Below, one piece after another: positions 9,857-19,869 of a stretch of DNA of 26,633 nt. The notes beneath the pieces were generated by a model. That model had not been told where the DNA came from, ran no database searches, and saw only the letters and a program-made list of their open reading frames with translations. The stretch spans positions 791,092-817,724 of the forward strand of contig FN649753.1 of NCBI GenBank assembly GCA_000310025.1, written 5' to 3'. Position numbers and translations under genes: made by a program. The stretch is from Ectocarpus siliculosus (Eukaryota; Sar; Phaeophyceae; Ectocarpales; Ectocarpaceae). Numbering within the stretch: position 1 is the stretch's first letter; each line of letters begins with the position of its first letter.

Positions 9857-10715
9857 CAACAGGCGAGGGATGCGACACAGGTTCAATCTGCTGTTGTCAT
9901 TTCTGCTGACCGATCTTTTGGTGAGCTTGCCCCACAAATGTACGTACCCACCCCCAAGACAGAGACTGCTGCAGGTCAAGGGCGGCCAAAAGGAACACAT
10001 CGTACGAGGCATCGGGAGCAATTTTTGAGGGTTGCCTGCTGCTAGCAGCGTATTAGTGAGGGAGGCAAGTGCACACAAGTCAATCAACCTGCGGTGGTTT
10101 GTCTTCGTCTGTCTGCACGTCGATCTTTGATCCACAACCAACAGACGCACCCCAAAACAGAGCGACAGTGAGACGTTTTTCTCTCCTCTCGCTTCTTCCG
10201 ACGACAGCTAACAGCAGTATAGTATAGGGCACACACTGCTCGCGTCTCGCTCTCGCCCAGACTCTTGCTGTGGTGTGTGTCTTCCTCCCCCCTTGTCCAT
10301 GTATGGCTCCGGGTGTGATGATGTCTGTTTGGTGAGCCTACTTTAAGCACGTCTGGTTCCGAAAAAGCCTCCACGTCGGGGAGACGCCAGAATGCGGCAC
10401 ATATATTCTGGACAGATGCTGTGTTATCTCGAGTCACTTATCACGGATTGAAAAGGTAGCAGTTGCTGGACAGCTCGGGCAAAAAGAACCCCTACCGGGC
10501 CGCTCTGAAAAAAAAAAGTACTCCATACAAAAGCAAAGTGTAAATACAGTAGTCTATTTAGACCATGTACTCTATGCTGTAGTGGGGCCGTTCATTTTTT
10601 CAGTTTTACGTGTAAAAATACTTCTTCGTGTGTCCTAAAAGAGCAGCGAAGATCAAGCGCTTCATCGAGATTGATACCAGCAATGCAGGGCAATAGAAAT
10701 CGGGAGCATACTCAT

Positions 10716-10732
10716 CGCATACTCAGTATGCG
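10716..10732. repeat. Inverted repeat, 8-base arms around one base
   Basis: Arms CGCATACT and AGTATGCG flank a single C. Another GCATACT lies just before, at 10707-10713. Function unknown. Confidence 0.6.
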
Positions 10733-10809
10733 GATGTATTGTTGCGTTGATGTTTATTGGCTTGTATTTTTCCGATCTGCTTGATTTCCATCACCGAAAT
10801 CTCGAGAGA

Positions 10810-10870
10810 TAGGTGTGTGCGAAAGCCAGCCGCGTACAAGCCGCGTGCAAGCCGCGTACCTAGGTGTGTG
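10810..10870. repeat. Three 10-base repeats framed by a direct repeat
   Basis: AGCCGCGTAC-like units repeat three times at 10828-10859 (middle unit has GTGC). TAGGTGTGTG occurs on both sides, at 10810-10819 and 10861-10870. Confidence 0.65.
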
Positions 10871-11992
10871 GAAAACAATCAATCTCTGCCTGCGGCTCGT
10901 GCCTACGACAAGAGAAATATCATGAAGCGAGAGGTGCCCGGTGTACGTCATAAGCAAAGCATGTGGCGCGATATCACAGACAACCCGTCCCGAGCGGAAC
11001 TCAGAGCACAACGTATCCGCACGCGGTGCAGTTTACACTACTCGTGGCAGTCAACCTCCGTGGATAATTGTGTCTGCGGGCTCTTGCACGAGGACGAAGG
11101 GCTCCCGGAGGTAAGCAAAGGTGTTTTGGAAAAATGTGGTAGTTTGGTCGGCGAGACCGGAAAGGAAAACACAGTATGTGAGAAGATGGGAGTTGCACGG
11201 GGCCTGCACCATCCAAGCAACGCATTCCGACGGAACCACACTCGAACATATTTCCCAAAGTGCCAACCAATCAGATGACAAGGTCCTTGGGCAGAGATCG
11301 GACCATTGTACTCAATACAAGGGTGGCCAAGCAAATGCTATGCATCAATTACATACTGAAGTCGCCAATAACAAGAATTTTTAGCGACGCGTACTCACGT
11401 GCGTAAGGTGCAATTCTGACGTGCGTCATACGATTCAGCAAGCCGTGAAACTCAGAATGACAGCTACTAAACATGCATATGTAGAGAATGAATTCAAACT
11501 CCAACCGGGTGAAGTGTCTTCTAGAAAATGACGGCCAAAAATGCATCCTGCTTGCCCAGCAGTACATGAAACACAGTAAAAAACACACCTGCACTACTAC
11601 TGCGTAACTTGATTCGAAGGTGACATTGCACTTTGTCGCTGTCACCAAGCAAGTCATCTCATGTATATTGCGATATAAACATCCAACAGACCCCCTCAAT
11701 GAAGCATTGGCCAAGGATCGATTGGTACTTATAATACGTCTAAATACCCCGGCTCATGAACTGGCAGATCACCACCAAGAAAAAAATCGACCTTCGCGAA
11801 GACACTACACAGCAGTACGTGTCCGCAAGAGCCAGAAGCTAAGACGGGGAGCAGGGCAGACAACAGGCCAAAAACAGAAGCTTGCAACATATCTTGCGTG
11901 CCAGCTTAAGCGGAGTTGGGCAGCAGGCGTTCCGGCACGCTTTGTTGGTCTCGGCAACTGAGTGCCATATCTTCTCTGCAGTCCGAAAGAAA

Positions 11993-12348
11993 TCATGGTC
12001 TCGTTGAGAATAGGGGCGGGGGAGGGGGCGGGGGGACAGCGGCTGGGGCAGCAGCAGCAGCGGGAGCAGCATCTGGACGAAATATCGCCCTGAGCATATT
12101 CAGGGCCGCCTTCATCTTCTCGCTCGTGGTCAGGTACGTGTACAGGGCAACCAGAATGGAGCCAATCGCGATCAAGGCGCTCAAGGTGAAGCGTGCGGGG
12201 TCCCCGCCGAACCAGAAGAACACGTACGTCTGGAACGAGAGCTGCGGGACGCTCTCAAGAGCCGCTTCCACGAACTTGATGCTGTTCATGTATGACTGCC
12301 TCTGGCTTAGTTTCTCCTCCTCCTCTTCCAGGGATTGTTCCGAGGCTC
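11993..12348 (-). CDS. XKR module, C-terminal exon
   Basis: The acceptor CTACTAG matches phase 1 from 12907. It reads GASEQSLEEEEEKLSQRQ, then FVEAALESVPQLSFQTYVF, FTLSALIAIGSILVALYTY and SEKMKAALNMLRAIFRPD, an Ala/Pro-rich tail and TGA at 11995-11993. The E-x-x-P-Q-L motif in a helix is the most XKR-like feature in the protein. Confidence 0.8.
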
Positions 12349-15300
12349 CTAGTAGCGCTGGTGTTCGTGGTTGAGCGGGGTGGAGCCCATCAAGAACAGC
12401 AAGACGGCAGGCGATATGGGAAAGGCATGTTGCGTGTTGTGGACATAGATCTACAGTAACGCTTGAGCCCGGCGTTGACCACGTGTTGTGAAACCCGTGC
12501 ACTCGCTCGCCACAAACGAGAACAACCACTGGGGAAATCTATCGCGAGCAAAGATGGGCGCCGCTAACAACGGTCCGTCGGGCGTTCCTCACGACAGAAT
12601 GGCACAGCTCATGCAAAAAGGCAGGGGCATGGGGACAACGCTTACTCGCGGCCCCAAATGGGAAATTTTCGTTCATGTCACCGCAAGAAGCTACAATACA
12701 GCTTCTAGGTGGCATCCTGCTTGCCGACGAGGGGCGGGCCATGTATCCAGGGCTTGTTTTACGATTTCTTGGCAGTGAAAGCGCGGATGACATAAACGGC
12801 CGATGGGTCGCGATCGATCTATCACTTGTTGTGAACCCCCTGGGAAGACACGCAAGCACGTTGAGCATGCCGTCAAGGCACGTCGAGGTGCTGAAGCTCA
12901 CGTTACCTTTCATGAAAAGACCGATGTTCTGGCGAATGACGACCCAAGTTGCACCCACGATCAGGACAAGCGCCCACCAGCAGAACAAGACCAGAATAAG
13001 TTCAAACTTGAGCAAGATCAGGAACCACGCACACCAGTTGTCTTGGTTATCGGCGGCCTTAAGCCAATCCTGTCGACCAATCGACGTTCGCGAGTACAAG
13101 GGACAGTTCCAACAAGATCATCACACTCCAACGGATTAAAATGGGCGCGGAAGATCGTGAAAGTACGTTCAAACAGACAAACTAGAGTAAAGGTTTCGAG
13201 TTAATCGCGGGGAGGTGATTTCCCCGTGCTGCGGGGTGTGAAGGTTTCGGGTCGCTCTTGATCCACGTACCCTGCTGGCTGCCACGCGAACGATGAGCGT
13301 CTCCAAGCGAGCCCGAGCAGGCGTTCATTTCCGTCTGGTCTACAACCTGACGGGGTACTAGTGGAGAAAGAGCCCGCTCCTGGCACCGCGAGGCGCCTCC
13401 CAAAAAAAAAAGAAACAACGAGTCTTTACCCACCCGTTCCTGACAGCGGGGCGCCTCCCAAAAAATAACGAGTCTTTACCCACCGTGAACAGCGACCGAA
13501 GCCAGATGGGCAGGAAGGATCCGAGACATTTTTCTGCTTCCTCCCCGTCCTCCTTGGTCGCCCTCGCGGAGCGAGCGGTATTCTCCGGCTCCTCTGCCAG
13601 GTTGTGGTAAGAGGCGGCCCAAAACGGGAAGACGTAGAGGGGCAAAATGACGTTCTTGTCCGGCGGAGGATGGAGAGCGGCGAACGCGACCGTGAAGCGG
13701 CAGCTCAACACGAACAAGACGACCAGCAGCGTCGTCCACAGCGGGTGCGAGTCCATCCAGTAGCCGTAGATGACGGACAGGTCCGTCCCGACGTCTACCG
13801 GGGACGCCAACGCCATCACCGACTCGTACAGCTTCGTGAACATGAAGACGTACCGATTGCGGCGGCAGCGGGCGAGAAACGAGGGCGACGGCTGGCTTCC
13901 TTCACCGCTCGACCGCTCGCCGCCGCCGGTCGACCGCCCGCCGCCGCCTCCGCCGCCGCCGCCACCTCCGTCGTTCTCCTTCTTCTTCTTCTTGTCTTCG
14001 CCCTTGATACACCCCAACACACAGCCGACGCACCCCGCAAAGATCGCCACGCCCACCACGGCCATCGCCGCCACCCCAACCACGTTTGCGAGGTCCGGGT
14101 CCGAATCTTGAGGGGGCGAGGTCGGCGCCAGCGTCTGCCCCTGCAAGAGGCCGCTGCTCGCCGAAGAAGGGGCTGGCGCTGTCGTCGTCGGGAGGCCTTC
14201 CTCCGGTGGGAGCAGAACGAACGGCGCCCGTGTGAAGGGAGTCGGCGTCGTCTTCGGCGCCCGGATCGTCAACTGCGGGGCCGGGGTGGAGGGCACCGAC
14301 GACGGCGATGGAGACGGGGCCGGCGATTGAGACGGTGCCGGCGATTGAGACGGGGCCGGCGTCGGGATCGGTTCCACCTCCCCGACGTCCAAGGAAACCA
14401 GGACGAAATCCTCCTCCCCGTTGTTGTCCCCGTCCCAGCTGCCCTCGGTGGTGCCCGCCAGGATCGCCCGCGGGGCCCCCGCGACCACCTGCGAGACCGT
14501 TGCCGCGGTGATCCAGTCGCTGCTGTCGGTGCCGGCCTGGGGGCGTGGGGGCGTAAAGTGTGCAAACAGAGATACAAAAATACGCCAACCACCCGTTAGG
14601 TTGATCGCGCGCAGTGCCTGGCTGGCTTCTGGGTTGCGATCGTGGGTTGTAGCAGTGCATGTCTTTGTCGGTAAAAGGACAAGGCTACTGCCGTCAGCTC
14701 AAAGGGCGATCGTAAATGCACACAGCAGAAGAAAGAAAAGCGATATCTCCAACTGCGGGCGTCGCCCGGTCCCTAGACCGCAGCGCTTAGTGCCGGCAGC
14801 AAGCAGAACGCTGCTCGAGAGCAAAAACTGGGCATGTACAGGCAATCGTTTCGCCGGCCGGCAACAATCGGCTGTTCCCACGCATGTTGGGATACTCGCC
14901 CTGGCCTCATCAACCATTTTTTGCCTCCCCGCCGGAGGGAACATTGTTTGGCGGGGTGATGCAACTGGTACTACCCGTGGGTCCAAATCAAACTCGAGAA
15001 GCCACGTGGTCGCTGCGATCAGTGGTTGCTCCATTCGCATCCTTGGGTCTTCTAGCGCACGTGCTTCTATCCTCGTTGTACTTCTTGGCGGGGAATCGGG
15101 AAGTAAGCGCCAGAGACAGAAATGATTCAAGAGAGAAGCAAAGAGAGACAGAGACAGAATGCTACAGACGTGGCTAAAAGAGGACATGCACTGTTTTCTC
15201 GCGACATTATTGCTGGCGGGCATGGAGGCTCGCCCTACCGCACCGCTCAAATCCCGCTGATACCCAGAGCATGAAACGGCGCGTTTCACCGCGCTCGGCG

Positions 15301-17426
15301 AGACAGGCCTTGACCCGGCCGCGCCCACAAACACAACTTCTCTCCCGCCATCCACCGAGAGACGCTCGCTCGCTCGCTCGCTCACCTGCCACCGCCACAT
15401 CTCGCTCCCGTTGGCGTCGAGCCTCGCCGCGCAGAAGTCCGAACCCCCGGCGTTGGTCTCGGCCCAGTCACCCTCCGAGTACCCGGTCACGACGACGGAG
15501 TCGTCGTCCAGGATGGCGGCACCGAACAGCTTGTCCGCGGCCGAAGTCCCGTTCTGTCCACAGCCCGCGTGTTTTTTGTTAAATGTTTAATGTTCAGCGA
15601 GACACCGAACCAGATGTTATCATGCGCTCATGTAGTGGTAGGACGGCGGGCAGGGGTGCTCATGTTTTCCACGCCTTAGGCGTTAGGCCACTGAAACTAC
15701 GCCACCTCATTTCACGCGCTCATGTAGTGTAGTGGTAGGAAGGCGTGCATATGGGAGGGAGGGGTGCTCGTGTTTTGCACGCCTTAGCTGTTAGGTCATT
15801 GAGACTACGCCGCCTCTTTTCACGCCCTCACGTAGTGATAAGAAGGCGTGTGCGTGTGTTTTTGGCGAAACGCAATCTTCCCCGTAACAACGGGCCCTAG
15901 TTACCGGGGAAAACGTAGGGCTACAGCAGTCGAGACAGGTTCAGCTGGGTTGCGGCGGTTCTGCGGTGCCGTCTCGCACCTGCCAACGCCACAGCTCGGA
16001 CCCGTCCCGCCCGTCGATCTTGACCACCACGAAGCCCTCCGACCCCTTGTTGATCCCTCCGAAGGCGCCGGTGGAGTATCCGGCCAGATACACCCCGCCG
16101 TCCCTGCCCACGACCACCATCAGCCCAAACTCCTCGTCCTCGGTACCGTCCTGACAAGAAAATTAATCGAAAAATGCGCCCCCCCACCCCCCGACCACCA
16201 CATCCCGAAGGATGACGATGACATGTTCAAATATGATTGCGGCTCCGAGTGCGAAGAACGGGTTCATGTCGTTGCAGATTGTCCGGTTCACGAAACGCAG
16301 AGGGAAACATGCATGGCTGAGCTGGGGGGAAAAGGTAGGAGGAAGAAACAGAGGGATCATGGAGGCATGGGGCAGCCAGGCGAGGACGGTAGCTGTATTG
16401 GGGCATAGGAGGTTGGCTGAAAAGGAAGGACATGGTATCGGTAGGACAGATAGGCTAGGGAAATATTTGTTTAGCCCACCTTTGGTAAAGTAGAAAGCGA
16501 TACTGGTGATCGGTACTGTGGGAACAAGGCTTCGTCCTTTCCAGGACGCGTGGGGGTCAATGGTGTAACCGCTAAGGCATGGAAAATATAAGTACGTCCC
16601 CACGATATCCTGCGGTCCGTTGTGCTATCGAGAAAAACTTTCTTCGCCATTGTCGTCTTTATGGTGGGTTTTGGTGTTCACGTGGTTCGGCGGGGGCAAT
16701 GAATACCTGAACGTTCCCGACAGGCCACGTTATGGAAACTCGAACAGCCTCTCCTGCTACCTGCCGTATCTACGCAGCAAGGCTGGAGAACATGCACCGA
16801 AGGCATTCGGCAAACCTTACGACCATAGAAAAACACCACTGCGCCAAGGCCTTTGATGATATACAATCTCTCTGTCGTCTCTGTACACACAGACAGTGGT
16901 GTGGTCCCCACAACATCGCGGTCCCAATTAACGCGGTTCCCGATACGTGGCGGAATATATTTCTTGGCACAAGTACTATTCAGGGACCTTCCTCCAGTAG
17001 AGCGCCTCTCCGACATACCGCGGTTTTCTGACGGCCGTCATTACACCGCGGTATACAGTTGTGTTACCTGCCAGCGCCAGGCCAGGGTCCCGTTGGCGTC
17101 CAGCTTGGTCACGGCGAAGTCCGTCTCGCCTTCGTTGGGCTGGTTCCAGTCGCCTTCCGTGTAGCCTGCGAGGAAGACGGAGCCGTCGCCGTCCACGGCA
17201 ACCGCTTTCGTGGTGTCGTCGGCGTCCGTGCCATCCTTTTGGAGACGGACAGGATATTCGCGAGAATACGAGAGAGAAGGGGGGGGGGGAGAGACAGAGA
17301 GGGAGAGGGAGAGGGAGAGGGAGAGAGAGAGGGAGAGGGAGAGGGAGAGAGGGAGAGAGAGACAGGGAGAGACACGCAGGTAGGCAGGCAGGCAGACAGG
17401 TAGAGAGACCGACAGACAGGCAGGTA

Positions 17427-17487
<61 letters not shown>

Positions 17488-19192
17488 ACGGACGGACAGA
17501 CGGACAGGTAGACAGACACAGAAGGATACAACGAGAGAGACAGAGAGACAGAGAGACAGAGAGTGAAGGCCTTGTCGGACGTGATCAGAGGGGCGGGCGC
17601 TGCCGAACGTCCGCTGCATCATGGTGGCGGCTGGGAAAGAAACCTCTAGAATGCCTGTCTCAGGTGGACGATTGACGGCACCCCATATGATACGTCAATC
17701 AGGAGTAACCGCAAACGTAGACAAAACATCCCGCATCAACAAGAAATAAGTCGATTCTTGTCGAAAATAACCTCCGGGAGTCAAGTCATCCCGTTGGTAG
17801 CAACGCCATCGAAGGGCCTTGACCGAAGGATAACTGCCCCCTCTTGCCAGTTCCACAACGATCCCGTCTGTTACCTGCCACGACCAGAGCTCGTTGCCAT
17901 CGGCATCCAGCTTCGCGGCGCAGAAGTCGTACCCACCAACGTTGCTCGCGGCCCAGCTCCCCTCCGTTCGGCCGACCAGCACGACCTCGCTCCCGCTAGC
18001 GCTATTGGCGGAAGTTATTCCCACGAGAAGCTCGTCGTCAGATGTACCGCTCTGCCGAGGTTTGTTTGTTTTTGGCACGGCACACAGGCAAACCGAAAGT
18101 ATAGCTTTGGACATCCACCCGTGGTTTTCATTTCGTGCAACTACCGAAACCGATCGCTTCGTAAATTGATTTTCCTCAAACGCGGTAGACATTCCCCGCC
18201 CCCTTGCCGCGATCTCCTGCGGATTTTTCTTGGAAAAATGAAACTCACTTTCTCCGCCTCGCGTTTCACACCTACCTGCCACTTCCACAGAACCGCTCCG
18301 GACTCGTCGAGCTTCACGGCCGCTAAGTCGCCGAGCCCGGCGTTTGTACCGCTCCAGTCCCCCTCGGTGCTTCCGGCCAACACGACCGACCCGTCCGAGT
18401 TGACGACCGCATCGTTGAGGTTGTCCTCGTCGCTGGTGCCGTCCTGGTACATGAGCGCGGCGGCGTCACACGGAGCGGCGAAAACGCGAGAGAAAATATG
18501 GTGCTGGTGCAACACCGAAGCGGACGGGAGTCTGTCTCGCCTCCCGCGATGCTTCGTGTGGAGGAGAAGTTGGAAGCACGGCAATGTCGTTATCGGAACG
18601 GGAAGTCCTCTCCCGGTTTGTCGGCCGGGGGGCGTGCAGCGAGAAGACGGTTAGCCCGAGTGACGAACGTTTTTCGGGGTGAATACCTTAGCCTCCAATG
18701 TGCTTCACAGGGGGGCGGGTTGTACTAGGGGGCGGTGTCAACCGTGTGCATAGAGGCAAATCCAACTCGTTTGAAACGAACGTCCCTGTTCATCTACCAT
18801 TGGGAGAGTTGACAAGGAGAGCTCGGCCCGGCACTCATCACCTGTCGTGAGACGATCGGCAACGCGCTTCTTGCGAGAGTCTTTACACAAACACCAAACG
18901 ACTTCTTTCGTGAGCAACATCGGCAAACCGAGAGCAGCATAGGGCCTACTGCGAGCGGAACAGCTAACCGTGGGGGGAACAAACTTGTAAATATCTAAAC
19001 TCCGCCATCGACCGCACTGACCTGCCAATGCCACGAGTACACCCCGTCTGGTCCGAGCTTCACCGCTAAGAAGTCAAATCCACCCAGGCTGACGAAGGGA
19101 AAAAAATCGCCGTCCGTTCGACCGACCGCAATGATCGTCCCGTTGTCCCCGGCGGCGACGCCCTTCATGTTCTCGTTCGCCGGCCCCCCTCC
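11993..19192 (-). CDS. SBBP seven-bladed propeller fused to XK-related membrane module (5' partial)
   Basis: Nine exons, 19192-19022, 18443-18276, 18051-17875, 17235-17068, 16150-15980, 15553-15386, 14536-13484, 13069-12907 and 12348-11993, join without a frame break to 864 residues and TGA. Residues 1-341 are six SBBP repeats and the next exon opens with a seventh, giving the seven of one closed propeller. A Pro/Ser/Thr linker, a transmembrane helix, a Lys-rich and poly-Gly stretch, and several more membrane segments follow. These carry SPVDVGTDLSVIYGY and EAALESVPQLSFQTY, which resemble the D-x-x-T-D and E-x-x-P-Q-L motifs of XK-related proteins (Pfam PF09815). Animal XKR proteins include caspase-activated lipid scramblases; scrambling here is inference. 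A start codon and signal peptide are not seen. I know of no described protein with this order, but could not search. Confidence 0.8.
12349..12906 (-). other. Intron of the propeller-XKR gene
   Basis: 558 bases. Phase 1 continuity argues against a hidden exon. The minus strand stays open for about 70 codons at 12539-12870, but with no family resemblance and no phase-matched borders. Confidence 0.6.
12907..13069 (-). CDS. XKR module, middle exon
   Basis: It starts in phase 0 after GTCGACAG and ends in phase 1 before GTAACG. It encodes DWLKAADNQDNWCAWFLILL and a long hydrophobic stretch ending ATWVVIRQNIGLFMK, one or two membrane helices. The acceptor has a poor pyrimidine tract, so its border is less sure than the reading frame. 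Confidence 0.7.
13392..13484. repeat. Tandem duplication covering a splice donor
   Basis: Two copies of a unit beginning GGCGCCTCCC, then an A-run, then ACGAGTCTTTACCCACC occur at 13392-13433 and 13450-13483. On the gene strand each copy contains GGTGGGTAAAGACTCG, so the donor sequence exists twice, 50 bases apart. Confidence 0.8.
13484..14536 (-). CDS. Blade 7, linker, first transmembrane helix and first half of XKR module
   Basis: 351 codons, phase 0-0. Residues 1-56 are blade 7 (AGTDSSDWITAATV, ILAGTTEGSWDGDNNGEED, VSLD). Residues about 57-148 form a linker rich in Pro, Ser and Thr with a repeated SQSPAP unit. A helix at about 151-176 (VVGVAAMAVVGVAIFAGCVG) is followed by KKKKKEN and poly-Gly, so the C-terminal side is likely cytosolic. 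Residues about 228-310 hold YVFMFTKLYESVMALASPVD, VGTDLSVIYGY, WTTLLVVLFVLSCRFTVAFA and LPLYVFPFWAASY, which resemble XKR helices. The donor GTGGGT at 13483 lies in a tandem duplication. Confidence 0.85.
14537..15385 (-). other. Intron of the propeller-XKR gene, 849 bases
   Basis: Phase 0 on both sides. A purine-rich AGAGAGACAGAGACAG stretch lies near 15128-15160 and CTCG repeats near 15362-15382. Nothing else recognised. Confidence 0.6.
15386..15553 (-). CDS. Propeller exon, blade 6
   Basis: 56 codons, phase 0-0: NGTSAADKLFGAAILDDD, VVVTGYSEGDWAETNAGG and FCAARLDANGSEMWRWQ, followed by GTGAGC in a CTCG repeat. Confidence 0.85.
15625..15850. repeat. Imperfect tandem repeat in intron, 2.3 copies
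   Basis: Units start with CGCTCATGTAGTG: 15625-15716 (92 bases), 15717-15822 (106 bases, with a few small insertions) and a partial third from 15823. Shared blocks include GGGGTGCTC, CACGCCTTAG and GACTACGCC-like segments. Confidence 0.8.
15980..16150 (-). CDS. Propeller exon, blade 5
   Basis: 57 codons, phase 0-0: DGTEDEEFGLMVVVGRDGG, VYLAGYSTGAFGG and FVVVKIDGRDGSELWRWQ, followed by GTGCGA. The turn reads STGAF in place of TEGDW. Confidence 0.85.
16151..17067 (-). other. Intron between blades 4 and 5, 917 bases
   Basis: The longest intron of this gene. I searched it for another DGT...WRWQ exon and saw none. No other element recognised. Confidence 0.55.
17068..17235 (-). CDS. Propeller exon, blade 4
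   Basis: 56 codons, phase 0-0: DGTDADDTTKAVAVDGDG, SVFLAGYTEGDWNQPNEG and FAVTKLDANGTLAWRWQ, followed by GTAACA. The acceptor CCAAAAG is weak and lies next to the purine-rich repeat of the preceding intron. Confidence 0.85.
17277..17560. repeat. Compound microsatellite: (GGGAGA)n then (CAGG)n then GACAGA-type
   Basis: A purine-rich GA block runs from 17277 to about 17375, a near-perfect CAGG run of about 14 units from about 17430 to 17486, then GACGGACAGA and AGAGACAG units to about 17560. It lies in the intron between blades 3 and 4. On the transcript strand it is CTCCC/CCTG, strongly pyrimidine-rich. Confidence 0.9.
17875..18051 (-). CDS. Propeller exon, blade 3
   Basis: 59 codons, phase 0-0: SGTSDDELLVGIT, then a three-residue longer loop, VVLVGRTEGSWAASNVGG and FCAAKLDADGNELWSWQ, followed by GTAACA. 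Confidence 0.85.
18276..18443 (-). CDS. Propeller exon, blade 2
   Basis: 56 codons, phase 0-0: DGTSDEDNLNDAV, GSVVLAGSTEGDWSG, GDLAAVKLDESGAVLWKWQ, then GTAGGT. It is a textbook SBBP repeat: a hydrophobic strand, the G-x-T-x-G-D turn, then A-V-K-L-D-x-x-G. Confidence 0.85.
19022..19192 (-). CDS. Propeller exon, blade 1
   Basis: 57 codons, phase 0-0. It encodes GGGPANENMKGVAA, then GTIIAVGRTDGDFF, GGFDFLAVKL and SWHWQ before GTCAGT. It is the most divergent of the single-blade exons and lacks the DGT opening. The exon supplying the start must lie upstream. Confidence 0.75.
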
Positions 19193-19504
19193 CTGTCAGC
19201 AGCAAGAAGAAACGTATGTAGTAGTGAACTGCGGGCGATGCCCGCACTTAAGAACCTCTAGTTTAGCCCGAGGCTGTTTTTTTGTAAGGTCCTCTCATTG
19301 ACCACCAATGACCGCTATCTAGATAGGTTTGAGCGTAAGGGTTCCTACCCGGGCTCACAAAGGGTGCCCAAGTTCTTGTGCTTGGAGTTCTCCGAGTCTC
19401 AATTTTCTTACAGTAGCTGCCAAGTTCGTGAGTGCGGGCGTCTGTAAACCGCCAGCGGATCGCCGGGGGCGACACGGTGGAAGTTTTTTTCCCGCGGGCA
19501 AGGT

Positions 19505-19526
19505 CCTCCCAGTCAAAGCTGGGAGG
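19505..19526. repeat. Perfect hairpin, 8-base arms
   Basis: CCTCCCAG and CTGGGAGG flank a six-base loop TCAAAG. A longer hairpin follows 11 bases later. Confidence 0.75.
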
Positions 19527-19537
19527 CGAATGTTCTG

Positions 19538-19574
19538 CGCGAACCCATGGCTGAATGCTGTCCATGGGTTCGCG
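19538..19574. repeat. Perfect hairpin, 13-base arms
   Basis: CGCGAACCCATGG and CCATGGGTTCGCG flank an 11-base loop. It lies upstream of blade 1, in what would be intron or leader of the propeller-XKR gene. Confidence 0.85.
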
Positions 19575-19869
19575 ACCTATATGATGCTCACGGGACTAAA
19601 CGACGATCGAATTGTTGAACAGAGCAGAGTATCGGGGAACGTTCGGCCGGAACTTCTCCTCCTTCTTTTGGGGCAATTGACTCATCTGTCGCTTTCCTTA
19701 GACCCGCAACAACAATCTGTTAGCATACGATGGGAAGAGGGGGGGTGGCCGCCAAGCCCACGACGACACAACTTCGCAAGGATGACAAATGCCCCACCGG
19801 CGAGCTTCGCCATGTCGTTGCGCAATGCGTTTGCCTGTCTGTAAGCAAAAGTCACCAATCCAGCATCAC

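Larger units (their letters stand above)
8873..11992. other. Region between the MORN and propeller-XKR genes
   Basis: Apart from the possible MORN exon at 9095-9149, no gene is recognised. It must contain the promoter and first exons of the MORN gene. It holds a CAG run near 9725-9737, a perfect palindrome at 9843-9856, a near-palindrome at 10716-10732, a small repeat cluster at 10810-10870 and an A-run near 10508. Confidence 0.6.

Noticed and set aside
12539-12870. Minus-strand frame next to the XKR middle exon
   Set aside because: Exons 13069-12907 and 12348-11993 already join in phase 1, and this stretch has no matching borders or XKR-like helices.
13604-14599. Open frame of 331 codons on the plus strand
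   Set aside because: It is the Arg-rich antisense shadow of the XKR exon at 14536-13484, which has domain matches, phase continuity and splice borders.
17061-17675. Long plus and minus open frames over the microsatellite
   Set aside because: Repeats of period four and six lack stop codons in many frames; the proteins are pure low complexity and overlap blade 4 antisense.
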